Assembly: GCF_027484705.1 (NCBI RefSeq)
Contig: NZ_JAIXSL010000017.1
Span: 85,770 to 149,769, forward strand
Source of the DNA: Flavobacterium sp.
Lineage (GTDB): Bacteria > Bacteroidota > Bacteroidia > Flavobacteriales > Flavobacteriaceae
DNA length: 64,000 bases
Reading direction: 5' to 3'
Within the stretch, counting starts at the first letter, position 1, and every line of letters starts with the position of its first letter. A program made the translations under genes and the position numbers. Positions 17,301 through 25,448 of the stretch are shown piece after piece. The notes below the pieces were generated by a model. That model searched no databases and had not been told where the DNA came from. It worked only from the letters and a program-made list of their open reading frames with translations.

Positions 17301-17597
17301 TCAGAAAAACTTCCTTCCGATGAATTGCACCAGGCCTCTGATCGGTCCTTTAGCCAAACCGAAAAGCCCTATTTTATTAGAAAGATAGGCAGACGCTAAA
17401 CCCGCCACGCCATTGACCATATCGGTTTTGAGATCGGGAGCACGCACGATGTCTTTGATGGATTTCTTGATGTAATTCAGAGGCGAAATGCTCTCGAGCG
17501 AATCATGAAGCTGGTATTTCAAGGCCATCAAATCTTCAGCTTGTTGAATTTCGAGCGTCTGAATGCGTTGTGTGAGTAATTGGGCTTGATTTTTCAT
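17301..17597 (-). CDS. Small protein paired with the holin-III-like gene
   Basis: The 98-residue product has an N-terminal charged helix and a C-terminal Gly/Leu-rich, weakly hydrophobic stretch (GLASAYLSNKIGLFGLAKGP) that may lie at the membrane. Its start overlaps the stop of the preceding gene by four bases (ATGA), so the two are translationally coupled. Not recognised. Such pairs occur among small envelope-stress genes in Bacteroidota. Confidence 0.78.
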   Translation of the reverse strand: MKNQAQLLTQRIQTLEIQQAEDLMALKYQLHDSLESISPLNYIKKSIKDIVRAPDLKTDMVNGVAGLASAYLSNKIGLFGLAKGPIRGLVQFIGRKFF

Positions 17598-17947
17598 TGC
17601 AGTTCTTCTTTCATGAAACTTTTGATGATACTGTTGCTGATCGGAGTTTTGAGTAAATCATTTCTAAAAAGATAAACCACCAAACCGACTAGCAAATAAA
17701 ATAAAGCGACAATAAAAAAACCATAGTAAGGTTCTTCCAAAAGTTTGCCGATCCAGAGCGCCGCACCAATGTTGACCATCGAGAGGAACATGACCATAAA
17801 AATGGTGAGGAACATCTTCGCCGCGATATCCGTAATAAAATCGGATGCATTGGAAACAGCCTGACATTTATACAACTCGAAAGTAGTTTTGACGTAGTCT
17901 TCTGCTTTTTCAATCAGTTGTTCTACCGGTGATTCTTGATTTTCCAT
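17594..17947 (-). CDS. Phage holin III-like / DUF1469-type membrane protein
   Basis: The 117-residue protein has two strong membrane helices (about residues 45-67 and 73-95) after an acidic amphipathic N-terminus, the layout of the holin-superfamily III proteins. Despite the family name there are no phage genes nearby. In Bacteroidota this type is found with YtxH and other envelope-stress genes, as here. Function unknown. Confidence 0.78.
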   Translation of the reverse strand: MENQESPVEQLIEKAEDYVKTTFELYKCQAVSNASDFITDIAAKMFLTIFMVMFLSMVNIGAALWIGKLLEEPYYGFFIVALFYLLVGLVVYLFRNDLLKTPISNSIIKSFMKEELQ

Positions 17948-17978
17948 GGTTTAGATTTTTAAATAATGGTAAAAGAAA

Positions 17979-18013
17979 AACCTGCTTGCGTTCATTGACA
18001 ACACAAGCAGGTT
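17979..18013 (-). terminator. Intrinsic terminator of the lipoprotein-Lmo0937-YtxH operon
   Basis: AACCTGCTTG (17979-17988) pairs perfectly with CAAGCAGGTT (18004-18013), and on the minus strand a T-rich stretch follows (17971-17980). Confidence 0.85.
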
Positions 18014-18028
18014 CCTCCAAAAGCATCA

Positions 18029-18286
18029 CTATTTTAAGTTTTTAGCGATCTCTTTTTCTTTCGCGGCCACCATATCTTTGGCATCATCGAGGAAACCGTT
18101 GTATTTCTCGGTCACTTCGTTCTGAAGATCTTCAAATTTGTCTTTGAGATCATCGATATAACCTTTACCGTTCTTTAATAATTTTTTTCTTGTGTCTTTT
18201 CCACTGGCCGGAGCCAATAAAACACCTGCTATGGCACCCACGGCCACGCCGCCTAAAATGCCTAATAATACTTTGCTTGAGTTCAT
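18029..18286 (-). CDS. YtxH domain-containing protein
   Basis: The 85-residue product starts at MNSSKVLLGILGG, a single glycine-rich membrane helix with the family signature GVLLAPASGKDTRKKL, followed by a charged amphipathic helix. YtxH proteins are small general-stress membrane proteins. The longer frame from 18424 is an overlap with the Lmo0937-like gene and is rejected. Last gene of a three-gene operon. Confidence 0.9.
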   Translation of the reverse strand: MNSSKVLLGILGGVAVGAIAGVLLAPASGKDTRKKLLKNGKGYIDDLKDKFEDLQNEVTEKYNGFLDDAKDMVAAKEKEIAKNLK

Positions 18287-18315
18287 GATATTTGGATATT
18301 TATTTGTGATTAATG

Positions 18316-18468
18316 TTATACTTTTTCTCCTTTGATTAACCTTAGGATGATTGCAATGACTGCGATCACTAACAGGATGTGAATGATGCCTCCGGCTGCG
18401 TAACCAAAATAGCCGATAGCCCAAAGAATGACTAAGATGACCGCGATGGTGTAAAGTAGATTGCCCAT
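18316..18468 (-). CDS. Lmo0937-family small membrane protein
   Basis: A 50-residue open frame starts MGNLLYTIAVILVILW and ends LRLIKGEKV. It has two hydrophobic helices separated by GYAAGGIIH, exactly the Lmo0937-family pattern. It starts 5 bases after the lipoprotein gene and precedes the YtxH gene by 29 bases, so it is part of that operon. The conserved length and context make it real despite its size. Confidence 0.9.
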   Translation of the reverse strand: MGNLLYTIAVILVILWAIGYFGYAAGGIIHILLVIAVIAIILRLIKGEKV

Positions 18469-18473
18469 ATTTT

Positions 18474-18941
18474 CTATTTTTTATTGTTTAACGTGAAATT
18501 TTTTAATGCGTCGCCCAAATCCGACATATCCGAATTGAATTCTGTTTGGAAAGATTCCCAATCTTGTTTTTTATCGGTTTCGTAAATTTTTACTTTCACT
18601 TTGAGATCTTCATTTCTTTTCTGAAGCTCATCGACGTTTTTCTGATACTTAGCATCGAGTTGGTTGCCTTGTCTTTTGATGTCTTTGTTGAGTTCGGCAA
18701 TGCGCTCTTCGTTTCTGGAAATCGTCGCATTGACATCTTCTTTAAAAGCTTCCCATTTGGCCTGATTGGCTTTTTCGGTAGCTTCATCCACTTTGTTTTC
18801 CTGTTGCACTTCTGTCAGATCTTCATTGGCTTGCTGGACGTTTTCGACGGCGTCTTCCTGTTTTTCTGTATTTGATTTGCAGCTTGTCAATCCTCCGTAT
18901 AATAAGGTCAACATGGCTAGCGTGTAAATGGATTTTTTCAT
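18474..18941 (-). CDS. Coiled-coil lipoprotein
   Basis: The 155-residue product has a lipoprotein signal (LLYGGLTSC, lipidated Cys about residue 21) followed by almost continuous charged coiled coil. It is probably anchored in the outer or inner membrane facing the periplasm. First gene of an operon with the Lmo0937-like and YtxH genes. Its promoter carries the TTGTRYAAC element shared with four other operons in the window. Confidence 0.85.
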   Translation of the reverse strand: MKKSIYTLAMLTLLYGGLTSCKSNTEKQEDAVENVQQANEDLTEVQQENKVDEATEKANQAKWEAFKEDVNATISRNEERIAELNKDIKRQGNQLDAKYQKNVDELQKRNEDLKVKVKIYETDKKQDWESFQTEFNSDMSDLGDALKNFTLNNKK

Positions 18942-18967
18942 GATGATTTGTGTTTGTTTCTATGTTG

Positions 18968-19026
18968 TAAAATTGCTAAAACCGGCCTTCAAAAGTGTTA
19001 CACAACTATTACAATACATTATATAA
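18968..19026 (-). promoter_or_regulatory. TTGTRYAAC-type promoter of the lipoprotein operon
   Basis: On the minus strand, TTGTGTAAC (18997-19005) stands 21 bases upstream of a weak -7 box CAATTTTA (18968-18975). A degenerate first repeat TTATATAAT (19018-19026) lies 12 bases further upstream. Same layout as the elements at 22470, 26850, 28481 and 32658. Confidence 0.68.
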
Positions 19027-19032
19027 TTTACA

Positions 19033-19434
19033 TTATGGTTTGGCTGTGTCGCTGTTTTCTTCTTCGTGTTGTTCCGCCAGATCGATATATTCTTTGGTCA
19101 GTTCGTTGATTTCGTGTTCCGTTTTCACTTCAAGATTCATCACGGCGTTGCGCGCATTTTCATTGGCCGAGACGAGTTCGTTAATCTTTACATGCAAAGC
19201 CGCCGAAAATTTATTAAAGGATTTCTGGATGATGAACAAGCACAGAAACGTCGAACCAAAAATGATATCGCCGATGACTTCATGGATGTCGGTCGAAAAC
19301 GAGATGCTGTTGATCCACCAAAAAGCAACCATAATCACCGCAAACATGAAAGTGATCGAATTTCCCAAAACGGTCGTAGCTATCGAAACCAGTTTTTCAA
19401 AACCAGTTTCAGCATGTCGGTATATTATTTTCAT
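19033..19434 (-). CDS. Low-affinity iron permease-family protein
   Basis: The 133-residue protein has two to three membrane helices (about 22-42 and 55-72) and the family pattern VAFWWINSISF followed by IQKSFNKFSAALHVKINELV. A long charged C-terminal tail ends the protein. Members resemble the fungal Fet4 core, but iron transport by bacterial members is not established. It sits between the stress lipoprotein operon and an Mla operon and ends 7 bases from the promoter element at 18968-19026. Confidence 0.82.
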   Translation of the reverse strand: MKIIYRHAETGFEKLVSIATTVLGNSITFMFAVIMVAFWWINSISFSTDIHEVIGDIIFGSTFLCLFIIQKSFNKFSAALHVKINELVSANENARNAVMNLEVKTEHEINELTKEYIDLAEQHEEENSDTAKP

Positions 19435-19494
19435 GGCTTTTAGTTTTGAGTAAGTGTTAGTCTGCAGTCAATGAATCAAAACAATACTCAGGAT

Positions 19495-20322
19495 CTATTT
19501 TTCTTTTCCAGGTAGTTCCGTTTCTTTTTTGGCAGCGGCCTCTTTTGCGGCTTGTTGCTTCTTTTTGGTTTCGGCTTTTTTCTTTTTGTTGATGTAACCG
19601 CGCAGTAAAATATTATGCTGTGCCGCTTCTACGGTTTCGCCAATTCCTGTAATGGTCGAATCGATTTTGTTGCCCAGTTTCTCATCGTCTACAAGTTTCG
19701 ACAACACGTTGTTTTTGTTGTTCATTTTTTGGGTAAAACGATCGACATTGTTCATAATCGATTGCACGTTGTTGGAAAATTTCGGATCGTTCATCAGTTT
19801 CGAAATCGCGCCATTCGGATTGTTCATGCTTTTGGTGAACACGGCCAGTTCGTTGGTGATGATCGCAGCATTGTCGACACTTTTTTTGAAACCGTCCATC
19901 ATTTCGTCCATTCCGGCGGTCGGTTTGGAAGCAATCGTCATGCGATCTGTAACGACTTTATTCGAATTCGAACCCGGAGCGATCGTCAGGATTTTGTCGC
20001 CCATCAGACCGTCGGAACCGATGCTGGCTTTCGCGTCAATTTTGATGTACTGGCGCACGTCTTCCTTGATGGTCATAAAAACCACGACATTGGAATCTGA
20101 AACGAACTCAATGTTTTTGACCGTTCCGATCGTAATTCCCGAAAAACGGACATTGTTGCCTTCGCGCAAACCGCTGACATTTTTGAAATGCGATTTGAGC
20201 TCGAACGTGCTTCCGAACAGGTTTTTGTTTTCCCCAACGAGATACATCGCTACGACAAAGATGAGTATGCCAAACACTACGAAAGCGCCTAATTTGATTT
20301 TGAATCCTGAACTATTTTCCAT
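19495..20322 (-). CDS. MlaD-type MCE protein (first Mla cluster)
   Basis: The 275-residue product has one N-terminal membrane helix (about 8-27), an MCE domain (about 38-115, with VSGLREGNNVRFSGITIGTV) and a helical region, then a Lys/Ala/Glu-rich tail. MlaD forms hexameric rings carrying phospholipid between the inner membrane and periplasm. It is the last gene of mlaE-mlaF-mlaD order, 14 bases after the ATPase gene. A paralogue is encoded at 40427-41404. Confidence 0.92.
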   Translation of the reverse strand: MENSSGFKIKLGAFVVFGILIFVVAMYLVGENKNLFGSTFELKSHFKNVSGLREGNNVRFSGITIGTVKNIEFVSDSNVVVFMTIKEDVRQYIKIDAKASIGSDGLMGDKILTIAPGSNSNKVVTDRMTIASKPTAGMDEMMDGFKKSVDNAAIITNELAVFTKSMNNPNGAISKLMNDPKFSNNVQSIMNNVDRFTQKMNNKNNVLSKLVDDEKLGNKIDSTITGIGETVEAAQHNILLRGYINKKKKAETKKKQQAAKEAAAKKETELPGKEK

Positions 20323-20336
20323 GTGAATGATTTTGA

Positions 20337-21074
20337 TTAATTAAAAAAAGAGCGCACCCATGGGTCTTTGCTTTGCTCCAGTTCTGCATAGGTTCCTTCG
20401 GCGTGGATGATGCCATCATTGAGGATGACGATTCGGTTTCCCGTGATTTTCGCACAAGACATATCATGCGTGATGATGACCGAAGTTGCTTTATATTTTT
20501 TTTGTACGGACACGATCAGTTCGCTGATTTCTCGCGCCGTGATGGTGTCTAAACCTGAAGTCGGTTCGTCGTATAATATGATTTCTGGTTTGACGATTAT
20601 CGTTCTAGCCATGCCGATTCTTTTGACCATTCCGCCGGATAATTCCGAGGGCATTTTATCGATGGCTTCTGACAAGCCTACGTTGTCAAGTGCTTCGGCG
20701 ATGCGTTTGTCAATTTCTGCGTCGTCAATGTCTTTTTGATGGTGCTTCAAGGTGAACCTTAAGTTTTGTCTGACGGACATCGAATCGTATAAAGCGCCGT
20801 TCTGAAACATAAATCCCATGCGCAATCTGATGGAATTTAGTTCTTTGATATCTACTTTTGTAATGTCGGTTCCGAAAATCTCAATGGAACCTTTATCGGC
20901 TTTAATCAATCCCACCATGCATTTGATCGTGACTGATTTTCCGGTTCCCGAGCGCCCTAAAATGACGAGATCTTCGCCCGGATTTACCGACACGCTGATG
21001 CCTTTCAGGATTTCTTTGGTTCCGAAAGTTTTGTGTAAGTTTTCAATTTTTATCGAAGGTTGTACTGTTTTCAT
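20337..21074 (-). CDS. MlaF-type ABC transporter ATPase (first Mla cluster)
   Basis: The 245-residue ATPase has Walker A GRSGTGKSV, Q-loop FQNGALYDSMS, signature LSGGMVKRIGMAR and Walker B IILYDEPTSGLD. The GALYDS stretch is typical of the Mla/lipid-asymmetry subfamily. It powers the MlaE permease, whose gene ends 3 bases upstream. Confidence 0.95.
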   Translation of the reverse strand: MKTVQPSIKIENLHKTFGTKEILKGISVSVNPGEDLVILGRSGTGKSVTIKCMVGLIKADKGSIEIFGTDITKVDIKELNSIRLRMGFMFQNGALYDSMSVRQNLRFTLKHHQKDIDDAEIDKRIAEALDNVGLSEAIDKMPSELSGGMVKRIGMARTIIVKPEIILYDEPTSGLDTITAREISELIVSVQKKYKATSVIITHDMSCAKITGNRIVILNDGIIHAEGTYAELEQSKDPWVRSFFN

Positions 21075-21077
21075 CGT

Positions 21078-21836
21078 TTAGAAAAATAAATCAGTAATTT
21101 GAACCGCAATCATATCGAGAATAAAAATCGAGAGCGATGCCATCACTACTGCAGAATTGGCGGCAACACCGACACTTGCGGTTCCGTTGGCAGCATTGAA
21201 TCCTTTGTAGCAACCAATCATTCCAATAAAAAAACCGAAGAAAAAAGTTTTGATGACCGCCGGAATGATGTCAAGAAATTCAAGGCTTTCGACCACCTCA
21301 GAAAAATAACGCACGATGCTGATATTTCCGTGAATGTTATAACCGATATAACCGCCGATAATGCCCACCAAATCAGCATACAATACTAATAAAGGAACCA
21401 TAATCGTGGTCGCGAGAATTCTCGTAACCACAAGGTATTTATAAGGATTTACAGCTGATACTTCCATGGCGTCGATTTGTTCGGTGACTTTCATCGAGCC
21501 GAGTTCCGCGCCAATTCCTGAAGCAATTTTTCCGGCACAAATCAATGCTGTGATTACAGGTGCAATTTCCCGAATCAGCGATAACGAAACCATGCTCGGC
21601 AACCAGGATTCCGCACCAAACTGCACCAAAGTCGGTCGCGATTGTATCGTCAGAACCAAACCCATGATAAAACCGGTAATCGTCACCAAAGGCAACGTTT
21701 TGAATCCGACGGCATAACACTGTCTGATGAATTCATTAATCTGAAAAGGCGGCTTGAACACTTCCTTGAAGAATTCAGCCGTAAACAAAGCCACATTGCC
21801 CGTATCGTGAAATATATTTTTGAGAGATGTTACCAA
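21078..21836 (-). CDS. MlaE-type ABC permease (first Mla cluster)
   Basis: The 252-residue membrane protein has five to six helices and the MlaE signatures GLVLTIQSRPTLVQFGAE and GSMKVTEQIDAMEVSAVNPY. It works with the ATPase and MCE protein downstream in phospholipid transfer across the envelope. First gene of the three-gene operon. A tiny open frame flanked by an inverted repeat precedes it. Confidence 0.94.
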   Translation of the reverse strand: MVTSLKNIFHDTGNVALFTAEFFKEVFKPPFQINEFIRQCYAVGFKTLPLVTITGFIMGLVLTIQSRPTLVQFGAESWLPSMVSLSLIREIAPVITALICAGKIASGIGAELGSMKVTEQIDAMEVSAVNPYKYLVVTRILATTIMVPLLVLYADLVGIIGGYIGYNIHGNISIVRYFSEVVESLEFLDIIPAVIKTFFFGFFIGMIGCYKGFNAANGTASVGVAANSAVVMASLSIFILDMIAVQITDLFF

Positions 21837-21882
21837 AGCAATGGGTTTAGGTGAATATTTTTAAAGAAAACAATGTCATCAG

Positions 21883-21936
21883 TTAGGACCAGAAAGGCTG
21901 TGCTTTATGGTGATCATGATTCTTCTCTTGACTCAT
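21883..21936 (-). CDS. Possible 17-residue His-rich peptide upstream of mlaE
   Basis: An ATG frame of 17 codons (MSQEKNHDHHKAQPFWS) lies 47 bases upstream of the mlaE-type gene. The 9-bp inverted repeat AAACAATGT (21868-21876) / ACATTGTTT (21938-21946) brackets it. It is too short to judge from composition; it could be a leader peptide, a chance frame, or a small independent gene. Confidence 0.3.
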   Translation of the reverse strand: MSQEKNHDHHKAQPFWS

Positions 21937-21974
21937 AACATTGTTTATAAAACTGTAAAGATTACTTGAATGCT

Positions 21975-22436
21975 CTAGTTGGCTTCGGCAATCGAATCGC
22001 GCAAACGTTTCACCTTATCATGGTCGCTTTTCAATAAGGCGTATTGTTTGTTGAGCATGACTTGTTCGCGCGTGTCCGTATTGACATGATCCTGAATCAG
22101 TACTTTTTTGTAGGTTTCCAAAGCGGCATCCTCGCCATATTCGCAAGAATCTAAAATGGCTTTGCGGTCGTTTCCGGTGAGTGCTGCTTTGACGTCCATC
22201 CAGACACGGAAGAATTTTCCGGACGTTCTGGTGCCTTCATCGGGTGTTCCGCCGAGTTTGTTGACCTCGGCAATCAGTTCTTTTCTGCATTCGATGCTCG
22301 TCTGGCTCAAATCTGCAAACAGTTGTTTGAGATCGGTTTCGCGGGCTTCTGTCGCTGCGGTTTTGTAGCCTTCGATTCTGTCGTTGTTGATGACAATTAA
22401 ACTATTGAGTGCTTCTATCGTTTTTGCGGTTTCCAT
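21975..22436 (-). CDS. DUF2383/PA2169-type four-helix-bundle protein
   Basis: The 153-residue protein is all-helical and soluble. It has the ferritin-like pattern of the PA2169 family (LNSLIVINNDRIEGYKTAA, then FADLSQTSIECRKELIAEV and a C-terminal helix pair). Family members are linked to stress and often found with Dps and BON genes. Its promoter carries the shared TTGTRYAAC element. Confidence 0.85.
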   Translation of the reverse strand: METAKTIEALNSLIVINNDRIEGYKTAATEARETDLKQLFADLSQTSIECRKELIAEVNKLGGTPDEGTRTSGKFFRVWMDVKAALTGNDRKAILDSCEYGEDAALETYKKVLIQDHVNTDTREQVMLNKQYALLKSDHDKVKRLRDSIAEAN

Positions 22437-22469
22437 GATGTAAATGTTTTTCGGTTATTTTCTTATTGG

Positions 22470-22528
22470 TAAAATTCCATCAATCGATACTGTGAAGTGT
22501 TATACAATTTTCCGATTAAGTTGTAATA
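22470..22528 (-). promoter_or_regulatory. TTGTRYAAC-type promoter of the DUF2383 gene
   Basis: On the minus strand, TTGTATAAC (22499-22507) lies 21 bases upstream of GAATTTTA (22470-22477), and the first repeat TATTACAAC (22520-22528) lies 12 bases further. The gene starts at 22436. Confidence 0.7.
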
Positions 22529-22559
22529 TTCCCTGATGGAACGATTTTATGCAATGGTT

Positions 22560-23033
22560 TTAACTCAGGTAACGTCTTAATATCCAGGCGTTGGTTTCGT
22601 GTTGTTGTAATATTTTAGTAAGCAAATCAGCGGATCCGGCATCGTGATTTTCGTCAGCGCATACATCAATGTCTTTGCGCAATTCCGCGATTAAGGTTTC
22701 GTGATCGGATAGCAGTTCCTGAAGCATTTGCTTTTGTCCGGGATAACTGTTCGGATTTTCTTTGATGCGCGAATGCTGGATGAATTCACCCATAGTTCCG
22801 ATGGTTTTTCCTCCGAGTTTGTTGATGCGTTCGGCCACTTCGTCGATGATTTCCTCGAGTTCGGTATATTGTCTTTCGAAGAGTTTGTGCAGTTCCATAA
22901 AGCTTTCGCCCGAAACATTCCAATGGAATTTTCTGGTTTTGACGTATAAGGTCATTTCATCGGAAAGCAATACAGAAAGCAGGTCGATGCTTTTTTTCAG
23001 TTGGGCGTCGGTAATCTCAATTTTTGGTTTCAT
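22560..23033 (-). CDS. dps: Dps-family DNA-binding ferritin-like protein
   Basis: The 157-residue product shows the Dps ferroxidase region: TRKFHWNVSG (H37), then HKLFERQYTELEEIIDEVAE (Asp/Glu ligands). It forms dodecamers that oxidise and store iron and protect DNA. I use the start MKPKIEIT at 23033; the ATG at 23057 adds eight unconserved residues. It follows the glycosyltransferase gene by 30 bases and is likely the last gene of the operon that begins at 26818. Confidence 0.93.
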   Translation of the reverse strand: MKPKIEITDAQLKKSIDLLSVLLSDEMTLYVKTRKFHWNVSGESFMELHKLFERQYTELEEIIDEVAERINKLGGKTIGTMGEFIQHSRIKENPNSYPGQKQMLQELLSDHETLIAELRKDIDVCADENHDAGSADLLTKILQQHETNAWILRRYLS

Positions 23034-23063
23034 AAGTGTGGTGTTATTGGTAATCAATATTTT

Positions 23064-25448
23064 TTAAGTTTTATACAGGAACGTTTTTTTGGAACTCGTT
23101 TTCCTTGTCGCATTGAAATTTATAGGATGTTTTTTCTTTTCTCCCGTGAAATAATGCGCCATCGTCAATCGTGCCATCAGATAACTCACCGTCGATTCGG
23201 CGCCTTGATTGAGGTTGATGTAATCGGTTTCAAGTCCGTCATAACAACCACCTGTGCAAGGATTATAGATGATCTGGTGCATGTGGTTGTTGCCCAGGAA
23301 CCAACTGAAAGCGATTTCCATTTTTTTGAGGTATTCGGGATCTCCAAAGACTTTGTAAAACTTGTCTAAGGCGAGTATGGTATAAGCTACATCAATCGGT
23401 TGTTCGCCGCCAACGGTAAGCGGTTTGACTTTATCGTCGTTGTGCAGCCAGCCTTTATTCGAAATCACATTGATGTTGTTTCCGTTGAATATTTTCGACA
23501 ACAAAAAGTCGAAGGAAGTTTGCGCAATTTCTTTATAAACCGGACTTTTATCGGTCAGGAAAGCACAAAGCATGGCTTCGGGAAGAATGCTGTTGCCATA
23601 AGTCAGATAACTTTCAAACCATTGCCATTTCGAATCGGTTTCATGTTTGTACATCTGAACCAAACGATTGGCGAGGTGTTTTAGAATCAGTGTGTTTTCA
23701 AAAGTCTGATGCCTTTTGTTACTGTAATAAATGCCTTTGATGATGAAAGCCATAGCGCGTGGCGAATAGATTTTGTGTACCTGACCTAACGCAGTCTGCA
23801 TCAAAGTTTGCGCTTTTTCTACGAAATCTTCAGGCAATAAATCACCCACGGAAATCAGATAACCCAGAGCCCAAATCGCTCTTCCGTTGGAATCGGCCAG
23901 ATTCTCACTGTTTTGCTTGGTGAATTGCAGTGTTTCATTGACATAATTGAGGAAATATCCTTCGGGCTGCAAACAGAATTCAATGAAATTCAAATAAATC
24001 CCAATATATGCGATATCATTGGCGTCATGCGTCAGTTTCAGATGCTGACACAGGGCCACCAAAGCCCGCGCATTATCATCTAGCGTATACCCGGATTTGA
24101 TGTCCGGCTGATTGATCACCGAGAATTGGATGATGCCAAAAGCGGTAGTCATATGCTTCAAATGGTTCAGATTGATCGGCGGAATATTGTAATGCAAATC
24201 GATGTTTTCTTCGGTGATTTTCTCCAACAACAAAGCATGCCCAATCGCTGAATTTTCCCAAGCCGTTGGTGCGAGTTGGTGAATTCCGTTGGCGGAAATG
24301 TTTTTGCGCAGCGTATCGTTTTTAAAAAGTCGGATCACTTGTTTGGCCAGTTGTTTCGGGTTTTCAAAATCTACGATGATTCCGGAACCTTTTTTCAACA
24401 CTTCAACCGCATGCGGAATAGGTGTGGAGATGATCGGGCAACCGCAACTGATCGCATAAGAGAATGTCCCGCTGACGGCTTGATTTCGGTCTTTAGAGGT
24501 GAATAAATAAATATCCGTAAGCTGAAGGTATTCGAGCAAATCCTGCAAGCCCAGATATTTATTGATGAACAGTACATTTTTTTCAAGTTGTAGAGCTTTC
24601 ACTTGTGTCTCGAGGCTTTCTCGGTAACGTTCGCCTTCGTTTTTCACGACCTGCGGATGGGTTTTTCCGATCACTAGAAATAACACTTCCGGTTCCTTCG
24701 CAACGATTTCCGATAAGGCATTGATGGTAGTTTCGATGCTTTTTCCGGAACTTAACAATCCGAAAGTGGAGATGATTTTTCTCCCTGCTAATTGGTGTTT
24801 TTCTTTGAGTTTTTGTTTGTTTGAATGCGACACTAAATGGGTTCCGTGTGGAATCATGGTAATTTTTTGAGCGTCAATGTCATAATCGTCAACCAGTAAT
24901 TTTGTAGCCGCATGGGTCATCACAATAAATGCAGAGGCGCAGTCATCAATCGTTTTGACCATGTTTTTTAAGGCATCATCAGGATGCGGTAGCACGGTGT
25001 GAAAAGCCACAATCACAGGTTTTTTTATAGATTGCAGGCATTCGATGAAATCGGCTTCGTTGGTGCGGAACAAGCCAAATTCGTGTTGCAGCAAAACCGA
25101 GTGAATTTCATCGGTATTGTTGATGGTTTGTGCCAACTCACGGTAGGAATTGTTATGGTCAGTTTTCAGGATAAAATCTACTTTGCCGTCGTAATCATTC
25201 GCATCATTTTGTAGTTCCAAAGCACAAATCCTGATGTCGAAAGAATCTGTAAATTTGCTTTGCAAAGCGGCAATCAGATCTTCCGAATAAGTGGCAATAC
25301 CGCATTCTCGTGGCGGATAAGAAGTAATACACAAAATTTGTGGCAGCGGATAGCGTGCCGCTTTATTGTTGTTCTGATCCGTAGTATTGGTCTTAAAAGT
25401 TTTAGCTAAGAAAACTGGATCATAGTTTGGGACTGTATTGGCTCTCAT
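23064..25448 (-). CDS. Two-domain protein: GT4 glycosyltransferase plus alpha/alpha-toroid domain
   Basis: The 794-residue protein starts with a GT-B glycosyltransferase family 4 domain (about 35-405; SGKSIETTINALSEI, VSGTFSYAISCGCPIISTPI). A helical domain of about 380 residues follows and looks like an (alpha/alpha)6 glycosidase-type toroid (SGYTLDDNARALVALCQHL; ANRLVQMYKHE). Its start overlaps the end of the GH130-like gene by 29 bases. The pair probably builds and processes a mannose-containing glycan, but the product is not known. The operon also contains dps, so stress induction is likely. Confidence 0.85.
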   Translation of the reverse strand: MRANTVPNYDPVFLAKTFKTNTTDQNNNKAARYPLPQILCITSYPPRECGIATYSEDLIAALQSKFTDSFDIRICALELQNDANDYDGKVDFILKTDHNNSYRELAQTINNTDEIHSVLLQHEFGLFRTNEADFIECLQSIKKPVIVAFHTVLPHPDDALKNMVKTIDDCASAFIVMTHAATKLLVDDYDIDAQKITMIPHGTHLVSHSNKQKLKEKHQLAGRKIISTFGLLSSGKSIETTINALSEIVAKEPEVLFLVIGKTHPQVVKNEGERYRESLETQVKALQLEKNVLFINKYLGLQDLLEYLQLTDIYLFTSKDRNQAVSGTFSYAISCGCPIISTPIPHAVEVLKKGSGIIVDFENPKQLAKQVIRLFKNDTLRKNISANGIHQLAPTAWENSAIGHALLLEKITEENIDLHYNIPPINLNHLKHMTTAFGIIQFSVINQPDIKSGYTLDDNARALVALCQHLKLTHDANDIAYIGIYLNFIEFCLQPEGYFLNYVNETLQFTKQNSENLADSNGRAIWALGYLISVGDLLPEDFVEKAQTLMQTALGQVHKIYSPRAMAFIIKGIYYSNKRHQTFENTLILKHLANRLVQMYKHETDSKWQWFESYLTYGNSILPEAMLCAFLTDKSPVYKEIAQTSFDFLLSKIFNGNNINVISNKGWLHNDDKVKPLTVGGEQPIDVAYTILALDKFYKVFGDPEYLKKMEIAFSWFLGNNHMHQIIYNPCTGGCYDGLETDYINLNQGAESTVSYLMARLTMAHYFTGEKKKHPINFNATRKTSSKKTFLYKT

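Noticed and set aside
17301..17947. Holin-type gene as a sign of prophage
   Set aside because: No lysin, capsid, integrase or attachment site nearby; this family is common in bacterial envelope-stress loci.
18287..18424. Longer N-terminus of the YtxH protein starting at 18424
   Set aside because: It lies antiparallel in frame to nothing known and overlaps the Lmo0937-family gene; the conserved YtxH start is at 18286.
19615..20326. Long plus-strand frames opposite mlaD
   Set aside because: They are shadows; the minus-strand product has a complete MCE domain and operon context.
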